From: Synechococcus sp. JA-2-3B'a(2-13)
Lineage (GTDB): Bacteria; Cyanobacteriota; Cyanobacteriia; Thermostichales; Thermostichaceae
NCBI RefSeq assembly: GCF_000013225.1
Contig: NC_007776.1
Span: 1,641,001 to 1,705,000 of the forward strand
Length of the DNA stretch: 64,000 bases
Reading direction: 5' to 3'
The position numbers were made by a program, and so were the translations under genes. Position 1 is the stretch's first letter. The number at the start of each line of letters is the position of its first letter. Below are positions 19,376 through 26,393 of this stretch, piece after piece. The notes beneath the pieces are model-generated. The model was not told where the DNA came from, did not search any database, and saw nothing but the letters and a program-made list of their open reading frames with translations.

Positions 19376-19687
19376 ATGGCCCTGAATCCAAAGAGGATCC
19401 GCCGCATCCACCGCACCCTTGCCCCCATCCTGGCCTTGCCTTTGGTGGTAACGGTGCTAACGGGATCCCTGTATCAAATTGCCCGCCTCAACCAAAACTT
19501 CGACTACTACTGGCTGATCCAAATCCACAAAGGGCAGTGGGGCCCCCTCGATCTGCAAGCGGTTTACCCCTTCTTAAACGGACTGGGGCTGCTGGTGATG
19601 GTGGCCACCGGTCTCAGTATGTGGTTACCCACAAAACTCCATCGCCGCCCCAAACATACGGAGTCCCAGAGGGTTTTGGATGGATAA
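19376..19687 (+). CDS. Small PepSY-associated transmembrane protein
   Basis: A 103-residue protein with a basic start (NPKRIRRIHR), a first membrane helix (TLAPILALPLVVTVLTGSLY), a loop containing QIHKGQWGPLDLQAVYP and a second helix (LNGLGLLVMVATGLSMWLP). The RxxHR...TG pattern and the WG.LH-like loop resemble the membrane segments of PepSY-TM proteins, which often sit with iron or redox systems. Function is unknown. It follows acnB by 67 bases on the same strand. Confidence 0.65.
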   Translation: MALNPKRIRRIHRTLAPILALPLVVTVLTGSLYQIARLNQNFDYYWLIQIHKGQWGPLDLQAVYPFLNGLGLLVMVATGLSMWLPTKLHRRPKHTESQRVLDG

Positions 19688-19764
19688 ACCTGTAGGGTAA
19701 ACACCTAAGAAACATTCCAGAAAACCCTACACTTCTCGGAATAGATTTGAATACACTAGAAGCA

Positions 19765-19858
19765 TAGAGGTTTTGCTTATACCTCTAAAGTTGAGCCCCG
19801 AAAGCTAAGCTAAAAACTCGAACTGGAAGTCAAAAAAGCAAAGTAATAGAGGAGGAGG
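19765..19858 (+). promoter_or_regulatory. Leader of hsp20 with alternative pairing to the ribosome-binding site
   Basis: CCTCTA at 19782-19787 can pair with TAGAGG at 19765-19770 as a local hairpin, or with a second TAGAGG at 19847-19852 that runs into the ribosome-binding site GGAGGAGG (19851-19858). The two pairings exclude each other. Cyanobacterial hsp17/hspA leaders are known to act as RNA thermometers; that this is one is inference. No CIRCE element is present here. Confidence 0.4.
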
Positions 19859-19865
19859 ATGCTCT

Positions 19866-20306
19866 ATGGCTCTTGTCCGCTGGGATCCGTTTCGTGAAAT
19901 TGACGAAATTCAACGGGAAATGAACCGGATGTTCGACCGGCTGATCCCTCGCACCACCGAGGCCGACGGCTTTGCCTTCATGCCGGCAGTGGAGATGCAC
20001 GATGATCCCGAAACCATTACCCTGAAGCTGGAGCTGCCCGGCTTGAACCCCAACGACTTGGATATCCAAGCGACAGCCGAAGCGGTCTCCATCACCGGGG
20101 AACGGCGATTTGAGAAGCGCTCTGAAGACAAAGGGGTAACCCGGACTGAATTCCGTTATGGGCGCTTCCAACGGGTGATCCCGCTGCCGAACCGGATCAA
20201 ACACGATCAAGTGAAAGCCGAATACAAAGATGGGATCCTCACCCTCACCTTGCCCAAGGCAGACTCTGAAAAAGCCCAAGTGGTCAAAGTGAGCGTTGTC
20301 TCCTGA
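19866..20306 (+). CDS. hspA: Small heat-shock protein (Hsp20, alpha-crystallin type)
   Basis: A 146-residue chaperone with a short N-terminus (MALVRWDPFREIDEIQREMN), an alpha-crystallin domain (PAVEMHDDPETITLKLELPG through DGILTLTLPKAD) and a short C-terminal tail. It binds unfolding proteins and, in cyanobacteria, also protects thylakoid membranes and phycobilisomes. The ribosome-binding site GGAGGAGGA is very strong and is probably masked by structure in the leader. A rho-independent terminator follows at 20355. Confidence 0.95.
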   Translation: MALVRWDPFREIDEIQREMNRMFDRLIPRTTEADGFAFMPAVEMHDDPETITLKLELPGLNPNDLDIQATAEAVSITGERRFEKRSEDKGVTRTEFRYGRFQRVIPLPNRIKHDQVKAEYKDGILTLTLPKADSEKAQVVKVSVVS

Positions 20307-20354
20307 TGGCCTAGAGGTTAGGCAACTTCCTAATAGGGAAAAAGGATCCCATAG

Positions 20355-20381
20355 AGGTAGGCGATGAGCCTACCTTTTTTT
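20355..20381 (+). terminator. Rho-independent terminator of hsp20
   Basis: AGGTAGGC at 20355-20362 pairs perfectly with GCCTACCT at 20368-20375 across a five-base loop, followed by a run of seven T. It lies about 50 bases after the hsp20 stop. Confidence 0.85.
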
Positions 20382-20585
20382 ACATTTCGGTTCAAGATTC
20401 CATGGCTTCCCAGCTCCCCTCTCCTTCTGGGAAAGGGGCCGGGGCAAGGGCAGGGGCAACGACCATAAACTGGCTTCGCTGCAGGGATCCCCAGCTCTCC
20501 CTACCGAACTCAACTCAACTCGATTTGACTTTTGCCCGCCGCTTTGGATAGGGTTTGAGTGCGCAACGGAGCCAAGGTTGAGAGC

Positions 20586-21707
20586 ATGGCCAGCGTTACC
20601 TACGAACACGTTACCAAGCGCTACAGAGACACCACCGCCGTCCACGACCTGAACATCGCCATCGAAGACGGGGAATTTCTCGTCTTCGTCGGTCCCTCCG
20701 GCTGCGGCAAAACCACCTCTTTGCGCATGCTGGCCGGACTGGAAGAGGTGAGCGCCGGCTCCATCTACATCGGCGACCGAGTGGTCAACGATATCCCCCC
20801 CAAGGATCGGGATATCGCCATGGTCTTCCAGTCCTACGCCCTCTACCCCCACATGACCGTGGCCGAGAACATGGCCTTTGGCCTCAAGCTGCGCGGCCTG
20901 CCACGGGCGGAGATCGAAAGCCGGGTTAGGGGGGTGGCCAAGCGCCTTGGGATCGAGCACCTGCTTAACCGCAAGCCCAAGGAACTTTCGGGTGGGCAAC
21001 GGCAGCGGGTTGCCGTCGGGCGGGCCATCGTGCGCAATCCGGCGGTGTTTTTGATGGATGAGCCCCTCTCCAACTTGGATGCCAAGCTGCGGGTACAGGC
21101 GCGGGCCGAGATTAGCAAGTTGCACATGCAACTGGGCACCACCTTTATCTACGTTACCCACGACCAGGTGGAGGCCATGACCATGGGCAACCGCATCGCC
21201 GTCATGAAGGATGGCCGCCTGCAGCAGGTGGATACCCCCCACACCCTCTACACCCGCCCGGCCAACCTGTTTGTGGCCGGGTTCATCGGCAGCCCCGCCA
21301 TGAATTTCTTCCAGGCCAAGCTGCGGGAGCAGGAGGGCACCCTCTGGATCGATACCGGCGCCTTCCGCGTGGCCATCCCGCCCCACCAGGCAGAGCCCTA
21401 TTGGCAATACGTCGGCAAGTCGGTCATCTTCGGCATCCGCCCGGAAAACATCCACGATCCCCAGTACCAACCCCCAGGGATCCAACCTGCCCCGGTGCGG
21501 GCTAAGGTCTCCGTCACCGAGCTGATCGGCCATGAAGTGATCCTCCATCTCAGCACCACCGACCGAGAAGGGATCCTGGCCGAGCAGGAGTTTGTGGCCC
21601 GCGTGGATCCCCGTACCCAGCTTCGGGTTAACCAGTGGGCAGAAGTGGTCTTCGACATGGATCGCTTCCACCTGTTTGACCCGCAAACCGAGCAGCGGCT
21701 GGGATAA
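20586..21707 (+). CDS. ABC transporter ATPase, MalK/UgpC family
   Basis: The N-terminal nucleotide-binding domain has Walker A GPSGCGKTT, Q-loop VFQSYALYPHMTVAEN, signature LSGGQRQRVAVGRA, Walker B VFLMDEPLSNLD and H-loop YVTHDQ. The C-terminal ~130 residues form the regulatory TOBE region (FGIRPENIHDP), typical of sugar and glycerol-3-phosphate importers (MalK, UgpC, MsmK). ATG 20586 (MASVTYEHVT) is preferred to the upstream Met at 20559. No permease or binding-protein genes lie beside it, so it is probably a shared ATPase serving several importers; the substrate is unknown. Confidence 0.92.
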   Translation: MASVTYEHVTKRYRDTTAVHDLNIAIEDGEFLVFVGPSGCGKTTSLRMLAGLEEVSAGSIYIGDRVVNDIPPKDRDIAMVFQSYALYPHMTVAENMAFGLKLRGLPRAEIESRVRGVAKRLGIEHLLNRKPKELSGGQRQRVAVGRAIVRNPAVFLMDEPLSNLDAKLRVQARAEISKLHMQLGTTFIYVTHDQVEAMTMGNRIAVMKDGRLQQVDTPHTLYTRPANLFVAGFIGSPAMNFFQAKLREQEGTLWIDTGAFRVAIPPHQAEPYWQYVGKSVIFGIRPENIHDPQYQPPGIQPAPVRAKVSVTELIGHEVILHLSTTDREGILAEQEFVARVDPRTQLRVNQWAEVVFDMDRFHLFDPQTEQRLG

Positions 21708-21795
21708 AAACGATGACCAAAAAAACTGGGTTACAAGCCCCGCCCTTCTAGGGCGGCTTTTGTAAGATGCTATTCGACAGAAAAGGCAACTTTGC

Positions 21796-22902
21796 ATGTA
21801 CCTTGTCCGCAAGCTCAAGCTAGGCGTCTCAGAGCAACTGCAGCTGTTGAGCAGGGCAGCAGGCGAGCTGTACTCAAAGGTGCTCGTTCACTTTTGGCGG
21901 GTTGTCCGCAAGAAGGGACTGTGGTTGAAACCTTCCACGCTAATGCGGTGGTTTCCCAACGACCCTGAGAATACACTTCATGCTCACAGTGCAGACGCGG
22001 TAGTGCAAAGCTTCTTTGCCTCTTTGAAGTCCTGGCGAGAACGCCGCCAAACCGACCCCAACGCCCGTCCACCTCGACGGCGTCGGTACTATTCCAAAGT
22101 TCAATGGAAGTCTTCAGCCATCCAAGTCGTCAATGGAAAGCTGCGATTGTCGAACGGGAAAGGCAATGAGCCCCTGATGATTAACTGGGCTTGGGACACA
22201 CCTGTTTGGGTAGAGATGGGCTGGGATGGCCAGCAGTATGAGTTGAGAGCTTGCTACAAGGTGGGGGATACGCTGCCGGAAGAAGAGGGGGAAGAGAGCA
22301 ACGTTGCCGCTGTGGATTTGGGTGAGATTCACCCCGCAGTCGCTCATGAGGGGGGACAAACCTACCTTGCCAATGGCAGGCTGCTGCGCTCCAAAAGGCG
22401 CTACCAGAACAAGCTGCAGGGCAAGCTAGCTCGACTCCTGGCGCGCAAAAAGCGGGGTTCTCGGCGGTGGAAGCGGCTAATCCGTTCCAATCGCGTGAGC
22501 GGGACGGAGTCCTTACGCCTGCAGCTCAAGAAGCTACACCACCAAATCCAAGACATTCTGCACAAGCAGACGACCAGACTGGTCTCCACGCTCCACGAGC
22601 GAGGCGTGCAGACAGTTGTGATTGGCGACATTCGGGATATCCGGATGTCTGCCAACTACAACAAGAAAGCGAATCAGAAGATCCACCAGATGTTGCATGG
22701 TCAAGCTCGGCACCAAATCACTTACAAGGCCGAACGGCTGGGGATGAAGGTTGTGCTGCAGGATGAGCAGTACAGCTCTCAGGAGTGTCCTGTTTGTGGG
22801 CAGAGAAACAAGCCCAAAGGTCGTGTGTACAGGTGTGGGTGTGGGTTTGAGTTCCATCGGGACGGGGTGGGTGCAATTAACATTGTTGCTACGCAACGCT
22901 AA
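21796..22902 (+). CDS. tnpB: TnpB-family RNA-guided nuclease (transposon-associated)
   Basis: A 368-residue protein of the group ancestral to Cas12. The N-terminal half is basic; the RuvC-like core contains D174 in AVDLGEIHPAV, the second block VQTVVIGDIRDIR and D356 in FHRDGVGAINIV. Zinc-finger cysteines are C331, C334, C347 and C349. In most TnpB proteins the second block carries the catalytic Glu (IxxEDL); here that position is Gly277, while a Glu (E177) follows the first Asp. The stop region (ATQR) is written by a short repeat also seen elsewhere. Whether the protein is active is unknown. Confidence 0.88.
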   Translation: MYLVRKLKLGVSEQLQLLSRAAGELYSKVLVHFWRVVRKKGLWLKPSTLMRWFPNDPENTLHAHSADAVVQSFFASLKSWRERRQTDPNARPPRRRRYYSKVQWKSSAIQVVNGKLRLSNGKGNEPLMINWAWDTPVWVEMGWDGQQYELRACYKVGDTLPEEEGEESNVAAVDLGEIHPAVAHEGGQTYLANGRLLRSKRRYQNKLQGKLARLLARKKRGSRRWKRLIRSNRVSGTESLRLQLKKLHHQIQDILHKQTTRLVSTLHERGVQTVVIGDIRDIRMSANYNKKANQKIHQMLHGQARHQITYKAERLGMKVVLQDEQYSSQECPVCGQRNKPKGRVYRCGCGFEFHRDGVGAINIVATQR

Positions 22903-23088
22903 CGCGAACGCAGGAAGTATCTGGGCTCCGGCCCAGTAGTTGGGGTTATGGCATCCCCCATAGGGTTGAGGTTGAGGACTCCGTCCCGCTAACGCGAACA
23001 GCCTCATGCCCTGTGTAGCTCAGTTGGTAGGAGCAATTCTGCTGGCTGAGAAAGAATCCCCGTCCTTTAGGGCGGGGGGTATGTCAAC
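22903..23088 (+). ncRNA. Candidate right-end guide RNA (omega RNA) with tRNA-like segment
   Basis: In this family the RNA used by TnpB comes from the 3' part of tnpB and the right end. The 185 bases after the stop contain a GC-rich hairpin (CTGGGCTCCGGCCCAG), a copy of the 26-bp dispersed repeat (22976-23001), a tRNA-like stretch near 23008-23034 (TGTAGCTCAGTTGGTAGGAG, a D-arm) and the terminal hairpin. If processed as in known elements the guide would start around 23089. This is inferred from position and family, not shown directly. Confidence 0.4.
22976..23001 (-). repeat. 26-bp dispersed repeat, copy in the IS right end
   Basis: Identical and inverted to 6332-6357 and in the same orientation as 32519-32544. 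A partial relative (GCTACGCAACGCTAACGCGA) lies at 22889-22908 across the tnpB stop. Confidence 0.85.
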
Positions 23089-23089
23089 C

Positions 23090-23123
23090 AAAAAGGCCCC
23101 CATGTATGAATCAGGGGGGCTTT
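23090..23123 (-). terminator. Terminator of the methyltransferase gene
   Basis: On the minus strand AAAGCCCCCC pairs with GGGGGCCTTT, ending in five T. It lies 25 bases after the methyltransferase stop and immediately beyond the IS right end, so the element seems to have inserted against this terminator. Confidence 0.75.
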
Positions 23124-23147
23124 CGTAAGTCCTGGCTTTGCACTTGC

Positions 23148-24416
23148 CTAGCGAAGTGGGGAATCCAGCAGAATGACCAGGCGTTCTTCCAAAAACTTCA
23201 GGTTGGCCAACACTTGACTAAACGCTTCTTCCTGCGTCCAGTCCATAATCTCCATGGTCTTGTGGACTAGAGATTGCACCGGCACCGGCAAGGGGCCGAA
23301 GACATCCACCAGCCAGCGCACCGAGAAAGGATCGATGGTAATGTTCCCCTCAGCTCCCGGCCAGCCGTTGATGTTGACAGGCCCGTTGTCCCGAATGGCG
23401 TTGAGAAAAGCCTGCTTGGCATCCAACTTCACCAGAAGGGGGTGGGCTTGCACCGTGCCGTTCCACCATTCGTCGTTCGTAAACGGCTCAGCCTTGGGAA
23501 TGCCGGGGTGCCCACACCAAAAGTCGATCAAGCGGGTCATGTTGGGGAAAATCAGCTCGATGAAGTGAAGCTTTTGCTCCTCGCTTAACTTATTGAGTTG
23601 CCGCATCGAGTAGGGCACCGGCTTGGTCAAGACCCTCTCCAACTTCCACTGCTGCCAATTCACCATGCTAATAAACTCGAGGCCGGCCTGCCTCAACATC
23701 TCAAACACCTGCGGCACCGTAAAGCCCTTGTCGCTGCGCAGCAGGAAGTTGGCCAGGATCCCCGCTGTGGTTTTGATGGCATCGCCGTTCCAGTGGCTCT
23801 TCACAAAGCTGGCGTCGGTGAGCGCTTCCATCACCTCTCGTAGCAGGGGCACCGCTTTGGCTGCCGGCTCGTCCATCACCCCCAGCAGCTCCATCGCATC
23901 CTGCATGTTGAAGATAAACTGCCGCTGATAAAGGCTATGAACATTGGTGCGGATGATCCCATCGGGCTTGAGCACCTGCCGCATGCCTTTCAAACCGGCA
24001 ACCGGGTCGTCCAGTAGGTAGAGAACGTCGTTGCAGGCAATAAAATCAAACTCCTCCCCCAGCGCCGTCATGTCGGTAATGTCCATAACATGAAAGCGGG
24101 CGTTTTCAATCTTATGGAACTTAAAGCGCTGCTCTGCCATCTTGATGGACTCCGGCGAAATATCCACACCCACATAGCGAGCGCCGGGGTTGGCCGTTGC
24201 CAAAACCAAAGTTTCCCAACCGGAGCCACAGCCGGCATTGAGCATCACCTTGCCTTCCGGCAATACCACCTTGCGATCCCGCAGGTACCTGGCCGTCGTA
24301 AGGCTGTTGGCAAACAAGGCAAGGTTGTCGGTAACCGTCTGCTCAATCGGCACATTCGGGTAGGGAAACTCGTCAAACTGCGCCTGTACGGGGTTGGACA
24401 CAACTTTCTCTGCCAT
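23148..24416 (-). CDS. SAM-dependent class I methyltransferase
   Basis: A 422-residue protein. Motif I, VMLNAGCGSGWETLVLA, and motif II, YVGVDISPESIKMAEQR, define the SAM pocket in the N-terminal third; FDFIACNDVLYLLDDPVAGL matches motif IV/post-IV. The C-terminal half (about 200 residues, with WWNGTVQAHPLLVKLDAKQA) is not part of the core and may bind substrate. ATG 24416 (MAEKVVSNPV) is chosen because the upstream extension to 24602 is not protein-like. Methyltransferases of this layout are common in cyanobacteria but the substrate is not known. It is divergent from the lipoprotein gene at 24589. Confidence 0.85.
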   Translation of the reverse strand: MAEKVVSNPVQAQFDEFPYPNVPIEQTVTDNLALFANSLTTARYLRDRKVVLPEGKVMLNAGCGSGWETLVLATANPGARYVGVDISPESIKMAEQRFKFHKIENARFHVMDITDMTALGEEFDFIACNDVLYLLDDPVAGLKGMRQVLKPDGIIRTNVHSLYQRQFIFNMQDAMELLGVMDEPAAKAVPLLREVMEALTDASFVKSHWNGDAIKTTAGILANFLLRSDKGFTVPQVFEMLRQAGLEFISMVNWQQWKLERVLTKPVPYSMRQLNKLSEEQKLHFIELIFPNMTRLIDFWCGHPGIPKAEPFTNDEWWNGTVQAHPLLVKLDAKQAFLNAIRDNGPVNINGWPGAEGNITIDPFSVRWLVDVFGPLPVPVQSLVHKTMEIMDWTQEEAFSQVLANLKFLEERLVILLDSPLR

Positions 24417-24588
24417 GGCAGTCTTCCTGTTTTTGGGTATCCCAACACTCTTAGCACGCACCCTATCGTACTGCACAGCAAGCAAAAGACTGAGGCAAAT
24501 CCAGAAAAGCCTGAGGATGGTATAGTGGTGGGGTGTTTTGTAACTACCTAACCTAGAATTCAGGGGAGTCGGGAAGAGGGATCCTTCG

Positions 24589-26337
24589 ATGAGCCCCCGC
24601 AAGCGGCTGTTTTGGTTAATGGCAACTTTTCTCCTTGGAATTCTGGCTGCTTGTGGGCTAGCTAGCGGGCCCAGCCTCCTCAGTCGCCCAGAGACTTCAT
24701 CGCCCGCCCCAGAAGGAGGCGTTGCTGCCTACTACGACGGCAACCCGCAATCGGTAACCATCCGCGATGCCGCCATTGCCTTTGCCATTGCCAGCGGGAT
24801 CACCCAGCCCAGCCAGATTGTCAGCTTTGTCAACACCGTTTTGCGGGTGCAGCCTCCTCTCACCTTGGCTGAGGTGACCACGGCCGACCCCAATCCGGTG
24901 GCCATCTCCGATTTTGATGGGGATGGCACGCCAGGCACCATTCGGGATGCGGCTATTTTGTTTGCCATTGCCACTTTGCAGACCCGCGATGCCAACCGCA
25001 TCAACACCTTCGTCAACACCGTTTTGCGGCTGCAACCTCCCCTCAACCTTACGCCTGAACAAGCGGCCAGATTGCCAGGGCCGGGATTTGTTCCGCCCAC
25101 AGGGCTTCCAACCGCCTCGCCTTCGCCGTCACCACCTGGGATCCCCACCCTGGGGGTGCCGCAGGCGGTTACAGGGCGCTTGACCACCAGTAGCCCTCGG
25201 GATCCCCGTCGTCCTACTCACTTCATTCAGGATTTCCTGCTCAGCGCGCCTGCGGGGCAAACGGTGCGGATCCAGCTTTCCAGTATCGACTTCGATACTT
25301 ACCTTTTCATCGTTAACCAGGCTACCGGCGAGGTGATTGCCGAAAACGACGACTTTGGGGGGAGTACGAATTCCCAGCTCGACTTGGTTGTGCAAGCTGG
25401 AATCAACTACTTGGTGCGGGTTAGCAGTTATGACCCTGGTGCTACGGGTGCTTTCCAGCTTAGGACTGCTCTGGTTGCCCCGGCACCCACTCCTTCTCCC
25501 ACGGCTTCGCCCACTCCCTCTGCTGGCGGCTTCAACATCGAGATTGAATTCATCGACAACAGCCTCAGCCCTTCCCAGCGCAACATCGTTCTGCAAGCGG
25601 CCCGGCGCTGGGAGCAGATCATCACCGGGGATCTGCCTGATGTAACCGTAACTCTGGAGGCTGGCTTCTGCGGAGCTGGTTTCCCCCCGACTCCCCTGGT
25701 CAACCGGCCTGTGGATGATCTCTTGGTTCAAGTAACCGGCGCCCGGCTCCTCTCCAGCCCCCCTGAGAGTGATGGTCCGGGTAAGGCTGTGGGTCAAGCG
25801 GGCCCCTGTGGCCCCCTTCGGCCCGGGATCGGCATCATCCCCTATGCCAGGATAGGGATCGACCCGGCATATCTGGGTCGCTTAGAGGATCAGGGATCCC
25901 TGTTTGACGTTGTCCTGCACGAGCTGGGCCATGCTCTGGGGTTTGGCACCGTCCCCAACTGGCGTCCTCTTCTCCTCAACAGCGGCACCTCCAACCCGCG
26001 CTTTGCCGGCCGGCAGGCCACTGCTGAGTACAACAGCCTGGGCGGATCGGGGAATGTGCCGGTGGAGGTTGAGCCACCTCCCGAAGGTCACTGGCGGCGA
26101 ACCCTAGGGTTGGAGCTGATGACGCCGGTGCTGCCACCGCCACCTGCACGCCCTGCTCTTAGTCGTATTACGGCTGCAGCCATGCAGGACCTGGGGTACC
26201 CAGGCGTTAACCTGGCTGCTGCGGATCCCTATACCCTGCCTCCAGAAGGGCGCCGCCTGCCCCCAGGGGAGGGGCTCTTCCTTGGCAACGACGCTGTTTT
26301 TGGCCCAATTGGGGGTGAGATAGAGCTTTTGCCCTAG
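24589..26337 (+). CDS. Lipoprotein with dockerin-like repeats, PPC domain and HExxH metallopeptidase domain
   Basis: A 582-residue lipoprotein: lipobox LAAC with Cys22, then two ~50-residue repeats (AAYYDGNPQSVTIRDAAIAF and DFDGDGTPGTIRDAAILFAI) that look like dockerin calcium loops, a Pro-rich linker, a pre-peptidase C-terminal-like beta domain (QDFLLSAPAGQTVRIQLSSI), a second Pro/Ser/Thr linker, and a catalytic domain with HELGHALGFGTVPNW (H444, E445, H448). The zinc motif and surrounding sequence resemble leishmanolysin-like M8 or related secreted metallopeptidases. It is predicted to be membrane-anchored outside the cytoplasm. The repeat module is shared with the convergent gene at 26394. 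Confidence 0.8.
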   Translation: MSPRKRLFWLMATFLLGILAACGLASGPSLLSRPETSSPAPEGGVAAYYDGNPQSVTIRDAAIAFAIASGITQPSQIVSFVNTVLRVQPPLTLAEVTTADPNPVAISDFDGDGTPGTIRDAAILFAIATLQTRDANRINTFVNTVLRLQPPLNLTPEQAARLPGPGFVPPTGLPTASPSPSPPGIPTLGVPQAVTGRLTTSSPRDPRRPTHFIQDFLLSAPAGQTVRIQLSSIDFDTYLFIVNQATGEVIAENDDFGGSTNSQLDLVVQAGINYLVRVSSYDPGATGAFQLRTALVAPAPTPSPTASPTPSAGGFNIEIEFIDNSLSPSQRNIVLQAARRWEQIITGDLPDVTVTLEAGFCGAGFPPTPLVNRPVDDLLVQVTGARLLSSPPESDGPGKAVGQAGPCGPLRPGIGIIPYARIGIDPAYLGRLEDQGSLFDVVLHELGHALGFGTVPNWRPLLLNSGTSNPRFAGRQATAEYNSLGGSGNVPVEVEPPPEGHWRRTLGLELMTPVLPPPPARPALSRITAAAMQDLGYPGVNLAAADPYTLPPEGRRLPPGEGLFLGNDAVFGPIGGEIELLP

Positions 26338-26350
26338 CCGAGTACCTTCC

Positions 26351-26373
26351 AAAAAAGGCCCCCTAGCGGGGCC
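26351..26373 (-). terminator. Terminator of the DUF1565 lipoprotein gene
   Basis: On the minus strand GGCCCCGCTAGGGGGCC forms a GC-rich hairpin followed by six T, 20 bases beyond the stop at 26394. Confidence 0.85.
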
Positions 26374-26393
26374 AGCAGGGGGAGGAGTCAAGC

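Larger units (their letters stand above)
21735..23088 (+). mobile_element. IS200/IS605-like element carrying tnpB only
   Basis: The left side begins after the tetranucleotide TTAC (21731-21734) with a hairpin (CCGCCC TTCTA GGGCGG), and the right side ends with a second hairpin (23058-23077, CCCCGTCC paired with GGGCGGGG) followed by ATGTCAA. Subterminal hairpins, a fixed tetranucleotide at the left end and no inverted repeats are the marks of this family. There is no tnpA, so the copy is not autonomous. The end coordinates are estimates from these motifs. Confidence 0.7.

Noticed and set aside
23008-23050. Complete tRNA gene
   Set aside because: Only the D-arm and 5' bases fit; the anticodon stem does not close and there is no T-arm or 3' acceptor strand.
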